A DNA stretch of 64,000 bases from Thalassotalea profundi (GTDB lineage Bacteria; Pseudomonadota; Gammaproteobacteria; Enterobacterales; Alteromonadaceae): positions 62,001 to 126,000 of the forward strand of contig NZ_BNAH01000001.1 in assembly GCF_014653195.1 (NCBI RefSeq). The letters run 5' to 3'. The notes under the pieces were generated by a model. It was not told the DNA's origin and searched no databases. It was given only the letters and a program-made list of their open reading frames with translations. Positions 1-8,451 of this stretch are shown here, one piece after another (within the stretch, counting starts at the first letter, position 1; each line of letters begins with the position of its first letter). Made by a program: the position numbers and the translations under genes.

Positions 1-2
1 CC

Positions 3-830
3 GACCCACAATTTTATGCAAAAACACCACTCGAATTAATTAAAGAAGCATCGTATATTGCAAAACAAATTGATGCCAAGCTGCCTTCGTTATTTAAACA
101 TTTACCGCGAACGCCATACGGAGTATCACCAGTACCAGAGGCTATTGCGCCAAAATATACCACAGGACGTTATAGTAGACCGGCAACGGATCGTCATGCG
201 GGTTCGTACTGGGTAAATACCTACGCATTAGATAAACGTCCGCTTTATGCTTTACCTGCGTTAACACTGCACGAAGGAGTGCCAGGTCATCATTTACAAA
301 TATCACTTAATAGTGAATTAGACAATCTCCCTTCGTATCGTCAACGTGCTTATATTTCAGCTTTTGGTGAAGGTTGGGGGTTATACTCAGAATGGTTGGG
401 TATAGAAGTTGGTATTTATACCGATCACTATGCTGATTTTGGTCGACTCAGTTATGAAATGTGGCGTGCTGCGCGTTTAGTTGTTGACACGGGTATGCAC
501 ATGAAAGGCTGGTCAAGAGCGCAAGCAATGGACTTTATGAAAGATAACACGGCGTTATCACTGCATAATATAAAAACTGAAATTGACCGTTATATTTCAT
601 GGCCGGGACAAGCCTTGTCGTACAAAATAGGTGAAATAACCATTAGAAAATTACGCCAACAAGCAGAAACTGAATTAGCGCGTGATTTTGATGTACGTGA
701 ATTTCATTATCATGTGTTGAAAAATGGCTCTGTACCATTAAGTGTATTAGAACAACAAATTGAAGATTACATTCAACAAGTGAAATTAACTAGTTTAGTA
801 AAAGCGTCGTTAAAAAAAGCAAAAGTATAA
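3..830 (+). CDS. DUF885 family protein (metallopeptidase-like), C-terminal part
   Basis: The reading frame is open from the left edge of the window to a TAA at 828-830, so only the C-terminal 275 residues or so are present. The visible part carries HEGVPGHH (around bases 270-293), the zinc-peptidase-like HExxxGH signature of DUF885 proteins, and about 35 residues later a Glu-rich segment (GEGWGLYSEWLG) typical of the family. DUF885 proteins are usually near 600 residues and often have a signal peptide; that end lies outside the window. Family assignment is firm, but the substrate is not known. It is convergent with tadA, with an inverted repeat between the two. Confidence 0.85.
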   Translation, partial: DPQFYAKTPLELIKEASYIAKQIDAKLPSLFKHLPRTPYGVSPVPEAIAPKYTTGRYSRPATDRHAGSYWVNTYALDKRPLYALPALTLHEGVPGHHLQISLNSELDNLPSYRQRAYISAFGEGWGLYSEWLGIEVGIYTDHYADFGRLSYEMWRAARLVVDTGMHMKGWSRAQAMDFMKDNTALSLHNIKTEIDRYISWPGQALSYKIGEITIRKLRQQAETELARDFDVREFHYHVLKNGSVPLSVLEQQIEDYIQQVKLTSLVKASLKKAKV

Positions 831-914
831 AAAAGGCTGTTGTTTAAATTGCCAAATTTTATAAGCGTGTGTCCTAGTCAATCTATTGAAAATCAATTTT
901 AATATCTAAATTAA

Positions 915-952
915 ACTACATTCATGGTGTATTCTATCATCATGAATGTAGT
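915..952. terminator. Inverted repeat between convergent genes, possible terminator
   Basis: Perfect 12-bp arms (ACTACATTCATG at 915-926, CATGAATGTAGT at 941-952) enclose a 14-base loop. The repeat lies between the DUF885 gene (+) and tadA (-). The T-run after it is weak, so termination is an inference from position and symmetry. Confidence 0.45.
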
Positions 953-978
953 GTTTATTCAAATTATTCTCTTTATTT

Positions 979-1512
979 CTAAGTATTTGACTTTCTATTT
1001 TTCATCGCTTTTTTCTCAGCCCTACGGCGTTGAAAAAATGTGGATAACTGCTCACTGCATTGCTCAGCTAATACTCCTGAAACCACTTCAATTTGGTGAT
1101 TTAATTTCTCATGATGGGTTAAACAAAACACACTGCCAGCACTACCCGTTTTAAGATCGGCAGCTCCAAACACTAAACGTTTAATACGGCTATGCACTAA
1201 TAAACCTGCGCACATAGGGCAAGGCTCTAAAGTAACGTATAAAGTGCAATCGATCATGCGATAATTATTAAGTACGTTACCTGCTTGGCGAATCGCTAAC
1301 ATTTCAGCATGGGCAGAAGGATCATTAAGCATAATAGACTGATTATAGCCTTCACCAATTATCTCATTATTCGCCACGACAACAGCGCCTACCGGTATTT
1401 CATTATGTTGCTGGGCAATATCAGCTAATGCTAATGCACGCTGCATATAGGTAATATCAAGTCGTTGTTGTATATCGTTTTCAATCATGGCTTTTGGGGG
1501 CTTGTTAGGCAT
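979..1512 (-). CDS. tadA: tRNA-specific adenosine deaminase TadA
   Basis: TadA converts adenosine 34 to inosine in the anticodon of tRNA-Arg(ACG). The 177-residue protein has the deaminase zinc site: HAEML (zinc His plus catalytic Glu) and PCPMCAG (two zinc cysteines). N-terminal IPVGAVVV and C-terminal FFQRRRAEKK are typical of bacterial TadA. The annotated ATG at 1512 gives a slightly long N-terminus, and an internal Met nine residues in (MIEND) is an equally good start. It is the last gene of the rdgB-hemW-tadA run, one base after the hemW stop, so it is probably co-transcribed and translationally coupled. Confidence 0.95.
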   Translation of the reverse strand: MPNKPPKAMIENDIQQRLDITYMQRALALADIAQQHNEIPVGAVVVANNEIIGEGYNQSIMLNDPSAHAEMLAIRQAGNVLNNYRMIDCTLYVTLEPCPMCAGLLVHSRIKRLVFGAADLKTGSAGSVFCLTHHEKLNHQIEVVSGVLAEQCSEQLSTFFQRRRAEKKAMKNRKSNT

Positions 1513-1513
1513 A

Positions 1514-2680
1514 TTAAATAGTTAAAAACATTTCAAGTAAGTCATTAAGGTAACGATGACCTAATTCTGTTACCTGCCAATTTGAGTCAGTATGGATCAT
1601 TAAGCCTTTTGTTTCTGCAAGGGTTAAAATGGGTAATATTATTGAAGCAGAAAGGCCTGTTGTTTGCTCAAAGTGTTCAAGGGTAAAGGCTTGTTTTAAG
1701 CGCAGAAAATTCATCATAAATTCAAATGGTAGTTCATCTGTTGTTACTGTGACTAATTTATCTAATGCTTGTCGATTAACATCTAAATAGCCTTTAGGAT
1801 GTTTTACTTTTACTGTTCTATGTATTTGGTTGCTCACTGTGTCGGTAACTTTACCGTGAGCGCCACAACCGATGCCTAGGTAATCCCCAAACTGCCAATA
1901 ATTTAAATTGTGTTGGCATTGTTTACCTGTCTTACTATAAGCCGATATTTCATATTGATGATAACCTGCTTGGGTAAGTAGTGCTAAGCCTTGTTCTTGA
2001 ATGTCCCAAAGGGTATCGTCTTGCGGTAGCTTAGGTGGCTTTGAATAAAAGGCTGTATTAGGTTCGATAGTGAGTTGATACCATGAAATATGATCAGGGT
2101 TTAATGATATCGCAATGCGTAAATCGTCTAAGGCATTTTCTAATGACTGATTCGGTAAACCATGCATTAAGTCTAAATTAAAACTTTTTATCCCCGCTTC
2201 TTTAGCTAATTTTGCGGCGACTTTTGCTTGTTTGCTATCGTGAATACGTCCTAGCTTTATGAGTTTATCGGAGGCAAAGCTTTGTACACCAATGGAAAGG
2301 CGAGTAACACCGGCTTGGGCAAAACCTTTGAACTTGTCTGCTTCTACTGTACCCGGATTGGCTTCTAAAGTTATTTCAATGTCACTGTTATGTTCAAAAC
2401 GCGATAGAACTTGCTCAAGTATTGAACCAATACCTTGGGCAGAAAATAAACTGGGGGTGCCACCGCCAATAAAAATACTATGAAGAGGGCGGTTTGTTAA
2501 TGAAAAATGTTTAATATCATCATCTAAATCTTTAATAAGCTCTTCAATATACGCTTGTTCTGGTATTTCTTTTTGGCCTTTACCTTTGCCAAATTCATGT
2601 GAATTAAAGTCGCAATACGGACATTTTTGTACGCACCAAGGAATATGAATGTAAAGCGAAAGGGGAGGGGCAGTCAGCAT
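1514..2680 (-). CDS. hemW: Haem chaperone HemW (radical SAM)
   Basis: HemW is a radical SAM protein that binds haem and is thought to deliver it to membrane targets. It was formerly annotated as an oxygen-independent coproporphyrinogen oxidase. The N-terminus has the iron-sulfur motif C-VQK-C-PY-C with the family signature HIPWC upstream, then GGGTPS for SAM binding. The C-terminal HemW domain is present (FEFMMNFLRL). At 388 residues it is full length. It follows rdgB by 3 bases, as in the E. coli rdgB-hemW pair. Confidence 0.95.
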   Translation of the reverse strand: MLTAPPLSLYIHIPWCVQKCPYCDFNSHEFGKGKGQKEIPEQAYIEELIKDLDDDIKHFSLTNRPLHSIFIGGGTPSLFSAQGIGSILEQVLSRFEHNSDIEITLEANPGTVEADKFKGFAQAGVTRLSIGVQSFASDKLIKLGRIHDSKQAKVAAKLAKEAGIKSFNLDLMHGLPNQSLENALDDLRIAISLNPDHISWYQLTIEPNTAFYSKPPKLPQDDTLWDIQEQGLALLTQAGYHQYEISAYSKTGKQCQHNLNYWQFGDYLGIGCGAHGKVTDTVSNQIHRTVKVKHPKGYLDVNRQALDKLVTVTTDELPFEFMMNFLRLKQAFTLEHFEQTTGLSASIILPILTLAETKGLMIHTDSNWQVTELGHRYLNDLLEMFLTI

Positions 2681-2683
2681 CGG

Positions 2684-3286
2684 TTATTTTACTTTTTTTA
2701 AGTGTTGAACTAATTGTTTTAAGGCTTGGGCACGATGACTCAATTGATTCTTTAACTCTCGTGGTAATTGTGCTGAGGTCATTTGTTGTGCTTTAAGCCA
2801 AAATAAAGGATCGTAGCCGAAGCCTTGCTCACCTTTAGCCTCGGTTAAAATACTGCCTTCCCAAACACCGTGACAAACAACAGGCGTAGGGTCTAAATGA
2901 TGTTGCATAAACACTAAAACACAGTGAAAACGTGCGCTACGATTTTCAATATTCTGCATTGCTTTTAATAGCTTGGCATTATTAAGCGCATCGTTTGCAT
3001 GTTCACCCGCATAGCGAGCCGAGTAAATACCAGGTGCACCGTTTAGTGCATCAACTTCTAAGCCTGAGTCATCTGCAATTGCAGGCAACCCTGTTATTTC
3101 TGAGGCATGTCTGGCTTTAATAATGGCATTTTCAATAAATGTTGTACCTGTTTCATCAGCATCTGAAACGTTAAACTCGCTTTGTGGTTTAATGTTAATG
3201 CCATATTGCGAAAGTAAGTTATCTAGCTCTTTTACTTTACCAGGATTACCTGTTGCCAGTACGATTGTCGAATTGAATGTTGACAT
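2684..3286 (-). CDS. rdgB: dITP/XTP pyrophosphatase RdgB
   Basis: RdgB (HAM1 family) hydrolyses non-canonical purine triphosphates (dITP, XTP) to monophosphates, keeping them out of DNA. The 200-residue protein shows the N-terminal [10 protein letters not shown] nucleotide loop, [11 protein letters not shown], the [13 protein letters not shown] segment and GFGYDPLFW, all hallmarks of the family. It heads the rdgB-hemW-tadA run; the terminator at 3388-3418 separates it from the upstream DUF4426 gene, so it probably has its own promoter in 3287-3387. Confidence 0.96.
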   Translation of the reverse strand: MSTFNSTIVLATGNPGKVKELDNLLSQYGINIKPQSEFNVSDADETGTTFIENAIIKARHASEITGLPAIADDSGLEVDALNGAPGIYSARYAGEHANDALNNAKLLKAMQNIENRSARFHCVLVFMQHHLDPTPVVCHGVWEGSILTEAKGEQGFGYDPLFWLKAQQMTSAQLPRELKNQLSHRAQALKQLVQHLKKVK

Positions 3287-3387
3287 AAATTACCTTGCCC
3301 TAAACGGTGTTGTTTTCAGCGCGCATCATATCTTATTCACTATAAAAGTGACAATAAATGTGGGGTACTGAAATAGCTAAAGCGGAT

Positions 3388-3418
3388 AAAAAAACGCAAA
3401 GCGTGTACTTTGCGTTTT
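3388..3418 (-). terminator. Rho-independent terminator after the DUF4426 gene
   Basis: Read on the minus strand, 11-bp arms (AAAACGCAAAG / CTTTGCGTTTT, 3391-3401 and 3408-3418) with a 6-base loop are followed by a run of seven or more T. This ends the yggS-proC-yggT-DUF4426 transcript before rdgB. Confidence 0.85.
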
Positions 3419-3451
3419 AATAGAGAAAATGTCTTGGTGATTATGTATTAG

Positions 3452-3892
3452 TTAATCCACATAAAATTTTTGAGAAAATTTAAGTGTTTGGGTTTCTTTA
3501 CCATCAGTAATTGATAAGTCAAAAATGATGGTTTCATCATTTCTGTAGTTAACTTGGCCAAGATAATAAATAGCGTCACCTTCTTTTACTTCGGTAAATT
3601 CAAGATCTTTCTTTTGACCCGTTAAATTTTTAGCCGTACCAGTAATACTGACAGTTTTTGCTGGATTGCCCTCAACGGTATTATCCATTACAGAAATATT
3701 TACTAATCCGTTAAAACGGCTACGCTCAATATTATAGGCCGTGGCAATTTCAGGGGTTAAAAACGTTGCTGAAATTGCTATGTAATGAACATTCATGTTA
3801 CCAAGTTTTTGCATGTTATCGGCAATGCTATGAAATGATAACGCAAGTGTAAGTAATAAAAATGTAATGACTTTACTCATCAAACTATTCAT
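3452..3892 (-). CDS. DUF4426 family exported protein
   Basis: A 146-residue protein with an N-terminal signal peptide (hydrophobic ITFLLLTLALSF then SIADN) and a beta-rich mature part (DFTP-like segment replaced here by SATFLTPEIA, then YNIERSRFNGLVNISV). It matches DUF4426, which in Vibrio and Alteromonadales sits between yggT and rdgB, as here. Function is unknown; a periplasmic location is inferred from the signal peptide. Start may be Met1 or Met5 (MSKVITF). Confidence 0.82.
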   Translation of the reverse strand: MNSLMSKVITFLLLTLALSFHSIADNMQKLGNMNVHYIAISATFLTPEIATAYNIERSRFNGLVNISVMDNTVEGNPAKTVSITGTAKNLTGQKKDLEFTEVKEGDAIYYLGQVNYRNDETIIFDLSITDGKETQTLKFSQKFYVD

Positions 3893-3954
3893 TGTTGCTC
3901 CTTTGTTGTGTTGTAAATAACAGGCTTAGTATTCAAAGTTAAGCTTGTTGTTCT

Positions 3955-4503
3955 TTACAGCATTGCCCAATAAGGTATCCATCCTGACAGTAAAATATTA
4001 ATGACATTTAATAATAAAAAAGCAATTAATACGGATAAATCTAAACCACCTAAACTGGGGACTATTCGGCGAATAGGATTTAAAAAAGGCTCCGTTAGTT
4101 GATGTAATATAGCTTGAGTAGGGTTATAACCTTGTACTACCCAGCTCATTACTGCCATCGCTAACATGAGAATAAATAATAAAAAACCGACTTGTTTAAT
4201 TGAAAAAAGCAGACCAAAGTACATTGCCGCAAGCGGGTCAAATGGGCCACCATTAAGCATAGGTATAATAATAAATTTAGCGCTGGAAACGATAAGTATT
4301 AAAAGAATACTCGCGATATCTAAACCCGCAAAGCCAGGGATTATTCGGCGTAATGGTATAACCATTGGATTGGTGACTTTCACAATAAATTGGCTAAGGG
4401 GATTATAAAAATCCGCTTTTACCATTTGTAGCCATACGCGGAAAATGAGTACTAAAACTAAAGCATCTAAGACAAACTTAAGCAAATAATTAATTGCTTC
4501 CAT
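3955..4503 (-). CDS. yggT: YggT family integral membrane protein
   Basis: A 182-residue inner-membrane protein with two YGGT repeats of the form NP-x(n)-P-RRIIPG/S-GGLD: NPMVIPLRRIIPGFAGLD near residues 45-62 and NPIRRIVPSLGGLD in the second half. Each repeat has a pair of hydrophobic helices. The family is linked to osmotic tolerance and envelope processes, but the molecular role is not settled. It is 51 bases downstream of proC and is the usual neighbour of yggS and proC. Confidence 0.93.
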   Translation of the reverse strand: MEAINYLLKFVLDALVLVLIFRVWLQMVKADFYNPLSQFIVKVTNPMVIPLRRIIPGFAGLDIASILLILIVSSAKFIIIPMLNGGPFDPLAAMYFGLLFSIKQVGFLLFILMLAMAVMSWVVQGYNPTQAILHQLTEPFLNPIRRIVPSLGGLDLSVLIAFLLLNVINILLSGWIPYWAML

Positions 4504-4554
4504 TAAAAAACTCCAAAATTATTGTTTGTTCATGTTTTTAATTAATATAAATGG

Positions 4555-5364
4555 CTACTCTTTTGCCATTTCTTGAGCGCGTTTAACTGCGCTATCCATT
4601 GCATCTGTTACTAACTGTTCTAAACCACCTTCAATTAATGTGGTTAAAGCCGCTTGTGTCGTACCACCTTTAGAGGTGACATTTTGACGTAATTGACTAA
4701 TGGGCATATCGTTATTAATGACCATTTGCGCTGCGCCAAGGGCTGTTTGCTGCACTAAAGCACGGCTTTCTTGTTCTGTAAAACCATATTCTATCGCTTT
4801 GTTCTGCATGGCTTCCATAAATAAGAAGAAATATGCAGGGGCTGATCCCGAAACCGCTGTTATATGATCAATACCTGCTTCACTGTTAAGCCATTTTATA
4901 ATACCAACAGATTCCATTAATTCGCTTGTTTGTTGCTTTTGCTCATCATTAACTTCATCAGATGCAAATAAACCACTAACCCCAAAGCCTAATTGAGATG
5001 GTGTGTTAGGCATTACACGTATGACGGGTTGTTTACTATTTAATGCTTGTTGGATCTGTTCAATAGTACAACCTGCGGCCACCGATACAAAGCATTTGTT
5101 GGCAATAGAAGTGTTACTTGAAATGTCAGCGCATACTTGAGCAATTAAATAAGGCTTTACACCTAATATGATGTAATCTGCAAAGTCGACGGCTTCAATA
5201 TTAGAATGAGTATTCAACACTGAGCATTGTTGGCTTAATGCTTCACGTTTTGGTGCCGAAGGGTTTGCAACGATAATGTTTTTGGGTGAAAACCCTTTAT
5301 TTACTAACCCTGAAATGATGGCACCATTCATATTTCCTGCACCAATAAATGCTAGCTTTGTCAT
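4555..5364 (-). CDS. proC: Pyrroline-5-carboxylate reductase ProC
   Basis: Last step of proline synthesis: NAD(P)H-dependent reduction of pyrroline-5-carboxylate to proline. The 269-residue protein opens with the Rossmann motif GAGNMNGAII, has VIRVMPNTPSQLGFGVSG in the middle and the C-terminal dimer domain with TAVSGSAPAYFF and TSKGGTTQAAL, both strongly conserved in ProC. Flanked by yggS upstream (71 bases) and yggT downstream. Confidence 0.96.
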   Translation of the reverse strand: MTKLAFIGAGNMNGAIISGLVNKGFSPKNIIVANPSAPKREALSQQCSVLNTHSNIEAVDFADYIILGVKPYLIAQVCADISSNTSIANKCFVSVAAGCTIEQIQQALNSKQPVIRVMPNTPSQLGFGVSGLFASDEVNDEQKQQTSELMESVGIIKWLNSEAGIDHITAVSGSAPAYFFLFMEAMQNKAIEYGFTEQESRALVQQTALGAAQMVINNDMPISQLRQNVTSKGGTTQAALTTLIEGGLEQLVTDAMDSAVKRAQEMAKE

Positions 5365-5435
5365 ATATCTCCTTAAGTTAAATAGTTAATTATTATCACT
5401 ATTAAAAAATCAATGTAATTTTATCATAAGCGCAA

Positions 5436-6107
5436 TTACCTTTCACCAAAAATGGCTGTGCCAATACGTACCATAGTTGTTCCAGATGCTATTGCTTCAT
5501 TCATATCGTTCGACATTCCCATCGAGAGAGTATCAACGGTTTTATAGCGCTGTTTTAAGTCATCAAATAAGCGTTTCATTTGCTGAAAGCTGTGTGTCGT
5601 ATTATTTTTTTCAGGTATGGCCATTAAGCCTCGTAAGGTCAAGTTAGGAGATAAATGTACTTGCTCTGCAAGGGGAGCTAACTCATTAATGGCAACCCCT
5701 GATTTTGAACTTTCTTGGCTAATATTCACTTGTAAACAAATGTTTAGCGGGGTATGGTTGCAAGACCTTTGTTCATTTAAACGAGTGATAACTTTGGCTC
5801 TATCAACACTTTGCACCCAATCAAAATGTTCAGCAATAAGCTTAGTTTTATTAGACTGAATGGGACCAATATAATGCCAAACTATATGTTGCAAATGTGT
5901 CAATTGACTAATTTTATCAACGGCTTCTTGAATATAGTTTTCACCAAAACAGCGTTGGCCTGTTTGGTAAGCCTGTTCAATCATTTCAATAGGTTTTGTT
6001 TTACTGACGGCAAGCAATGTAATTTGCTCTGGCGATCTGTTGGCTTGTTGACAAGCATTTTCTATTTGCAGATTTATTGCTGCAATATTATCTTTAATAC
6101 ACATCAT
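5436..6107 (-). CDS. yggS: PLP homeostasis protein YggS/PLPBP
   Basis: A 223-residue pyridoxal-phosphate-binding protein (PLPBP family) that buffers PLP and influences amino-acid and keto-acid pools. It has no known catalytic activity. The PLP lysine lies in LLAVSKTKP (Lys36), and the phosphate-binding region near the C-terminus reads SMGMSNDMNEAI. Two adjacent ATG codons make Met1 or Met2 equally possible. It heads the minus-strand operon and is divergent from pilT across 58 bases. Confidence 0.95.
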   Translation of the reverse strand: MMCIKDNIAAINLQIENACQQANRSPEQITLLAVSKTKPIEMIEQAYQTGQRCFGENYIQEAVDKISQLTHLQHIVWHYIGPIQSNKTKLIAEHFDWVQSVDRAKVITRLNEQRSCNHTPLNICLQVNISQESSKSGVAINELAPLAEQVHLSPNLTLRGLMAIPEKNNTTHSFQQMKRLFDDLKQRYKTVDTLSMGMSNDMNEAIASGTTMVRIGTAIFGER

Positions 6108-6165
6108 AAAATAAGTATAGCCTTTCAGCGTTTCGCTGGAAATCTGTTAAATCAAAGAGGTTTTT

Positions 6166-7209
6166 ATGGATATTACCGAATTACTCGCGTTTAGCGTAGA
6201 AAATAATGCATCTGATTTACATCTTTCTACAGGCATTCCACCATCGATTCGTGTTGATGGTGATGTAAGAAAATTAAATATTCCTGCTTTTGACGCGAAA
6301 GACGTTAATGGCCTTGTTTACGATATAATGAACGATAGACAGCGCAGAGAGTATGAAGAAAACCTTGAAGTCGATTTCTCGTTTGAAGTGCCAAATTTAG
6401 CACGTTTCAGGGTTAATGCTTTTAATCAGAATCGGGGGCCATCAGCCGTATTTCGTACCATTCCCAGTAAAGTATTATCACTTGAAGACTTAGGCTGCCC
6501 TGAAATATTTAGAGATATATCAGACACGCCAAGAGGCTTGGTATTAGTGACGGGGCCAACGGGTTCGGGTAAATCTACCACTTTAGCGGCTATGGTTGAT
6601 TATATTAATAAAAATAAATATCACCATATTCTGACTATTGAAGATCCTATTGAATTTGTACACGAAAATAAATCTTGTTTGATTAACCAACGTGAAGTTC
6701 ACCGAGATACATTAAGTTTTAATAATGCATTACGTTCAGCACTACGTGAAGATCCTGATGTGATTTTAGTGGGTGAGATGCGTGATTTAGAAACCATTCG
6801 TTTAGCAATGACAGCCGCAGAAACGGGGCATTTAGTGTTTGGTACCTTGCATACCACGTCAGCCCCTAAAACTATTGACCGTATTATTGATGTATTCCCA
6901 GCGGAAGAAAAATCAATGGTTCGCTCTATGTTGTCAGAGTCGTTACGTGCTGTTATTTCACAAACACTAGTGAAAAAAGTGGGCGGTGGTCGAGTGGCTG
7001 CACATGAAATAATGATTGGTGTGCCTGCTATTCGTAACTTGATTCGAGAAGATAAAATTGCCCAAATGTATTCTGCTATTCAAACGGGTATGTCTAATGG
7101 GATGCAAACCATGGATCAGTGTTTACAAAACCTAATAAACCGAGGGTTAATTTCACGTCAAGATGCGATGGAAAAAGCGGCGGATAAAAATCAATTTAAA
7201 AGCTACTAA
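6166..7209 (+). CDS. pilT: Type IV pilus retraction ATPase PilT
   Basis: Hexameric cytoplasmic ATPase that drives pilus retraction and twitching. The 347-residue protein has the N-terminal PAS-like domain, Walker A GPTGSGKST (residues 130-138), the Asp box, Walker B ILVGEMRD and the His box region ETGHLVFGTLHTTSA. The AIRNLIRE motif needed for retraction is present. Start is supported by AGAGG five bases upstream. It forms a pair with pilU 32 bases downstream; divergent yggS is the usual neighbour. Confidence 0.97.
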   Translation: MDITELLAFSVENNASDLHLSTGIPPSIRVDGDVRKLNIPAFDAKDVNGLVYDIMNDRQRREYEENLEVDFSFEVPNLARFRVNAFNQNRGPSAVFRTIPSKVLSLEDLGCPEIFRDISDTPRGLVLVTGPTGSGKSTTLAAMVDYINKNKYHHILTIEDPIEFVHENKSCLINQREVHRDTLSFNNALRSALREDPDVILVGEMRDLETIRLAMTAAETGHLVFGTLHTTSAPKTIDRIIDVFPAEEKSMVRSMLSESLRAVISQTLVKKVGGGRVAAHEIMIGVPAIRNLIREDKIAQMYSAIQTGMSNGMQTMDQCLQNLINRGLISRQDAMEKAADKNQFKSY

Positions 7210-7241
7210 TTTGTTTGATTAGTTAATGTAAAGAGCACAAA

Positions 7242-8366
7242 ATGAGATTTCATAATTTACTTGTAAAAATGGTGCAAGAAGACGCATCAGATATGTTTGT
7301 TACGGCTAAATTGCCCGTAAGTGCGAAGATCAATGGTGAATTACAACCTATTGATTCAGAAGTATTATCAGCAGATGAAGCTTTGAACTTAGTGCACGAT
7401 GCTATGAACGAAAAGCAAAAGAAACAATTCAATGAAGAAAAAGAATGTAACTTTGCTATTTCAATTGATGGTATTGGTCGATTTCGTGTATCAGCTTTTT
7501 GGCAAAGGGATATGGCGGGCATGGTTATTCGTCGTATTGTGACTGAAATTCCAAGTGCAGATGAACTAGGATTACCCTCAGTACTAAAAGATGTGGTGAT
7601 GTCTAAACGTGGCTTAGTGTTGTTTGTTGGTGGTACTGGCACAGGTAAATCAACTTCAATGGCGGCATTAATAGGCTATCGAAATAAAAATTCTCGCGGT
7701 CATATTCTAACGATAGAAGATCCGGTTGAATTTGTTCATGAACATGGTAAATCTATGATCACCCAGCGTGAAGTGGGCTTAGATACAGAGTCGTTTGACG
7801 CCGCATTAAAAAGTTCATTACGCCAAGCGCCAGATGTAATTTTAATTGGTGAGATCCGTTCGCAAGAGATCATGGAACACGCATTAAGTTTTGCGGAAAC
7901 AGGTCATTTATGTATTGCCACTTTACATGCTAATAATGCCAACCAAGCCATTGATAGGATCATGCATTTAGTTCCTGCAGAACAACATGGTAAGTTATTA
8001 TTTGATCTTGCCTTAAATTTACGGGGGATTATTGCCCAACAACTTATTCCAACTCGAGATGGTAATGGGCGAGTTGCAGCAATAGAAATTTTATTAAATT
8101 CGCCTTATGTATCTGAACTTATTAAAAAAGGTGATGTAGGTAGTATTAAAGAAGTGATGGAGAAGTCGAATGAGCAAGGTATGCAAACATTCGACCAGGC
8201 ATTGTTTAATTTGTATCAGCGTGGCTTAATTAATTATGCTGATGCCTTACATCATGCTGATTCACCTAATGATTTACGCTTAATGATTAAATTACGTAGT
8301 AACGATCAAGGCGGTTCGGGGTCATTGTCTGGTGTTACTTTAGATGGTTTAGAGCCTAAAGATTAA
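7242..8366 (+). CDS. pilU: PilT-dependent accessory retraction ATPase PilU
   Basis: A PilT paralogue that adds force to pilus retraction but needs PilT to work. The 374-residue protein shows Walker A GGTGTGKST, Walker B ILIGEIRS, and ETGHLCIATLHANNANQAIDRI, all PilU-like. The C-terminal tail of about 25 residues beyond the PilT core (Gly/Ser-rich, GGSGSLSG) is typical of PilU. It is co-directional with pilT and closed by a clear terminator. Confidence 0.96.
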   Translation: MRFHNLLVKMVQEDASDMFVTAKLPVSAKINGELQPIDSEVLSADEALNLVHDAMNEKQKKQFNEEKECNFAISIDGIGRFRVSAFWQRDMAGMVIRRIVTEIPSADELGLPSVLKDVVMSKRGLVLFVGGTGTGKSTSMAALIGYRNKNSRGHILTIEDPVEFVHEHGKSMITQREVGLDTESFDAALKSSLRQAPDVILIGEIRSQEIMEHALSFAETGHLCIATLHANNANQAIDRIMHLVPAEQHGKLLFDLALNLRGIIAQQLIPTRDGNGRVAAIEILLNSPYVSELIKKGDVGSIKEVMEKSNEQGMQTFDQALFNLYQRGLINYADALHHADSPNDLRLMIKLRSNDQGGSGSLSGVTLDGLEPKD

Positions 8367-8403
8367 CTTTATTGTTTAAGATTTAAGTAATTGATTCATA
8401 TTC

Positions 8404-8430
8404 AAAGCTAGCAATTATGCTAGCTTTTTT
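8404..8430 (+). terminator. Terminator of the pilT-pilU operon
   Basis: 10-bp arms AAAGCTAGCA / TGCTAGCTTT (8404-8413 and 8418-8427) with a 4-base loop run into TTTTTT. It lies between pilU (+) and the convergent pseudouridine synthase gene. Confidence 0.88.
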
Positions 8431-8451
8431 ATTTGTATTTAGTGCTAAAAA

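Noticed and set aside
924..1154. Open frame of 76 codons on the plus strand
   Set aside because: It overlaps the end of tadA on the other strand, has no ribosome site of quality and no recognisable product.
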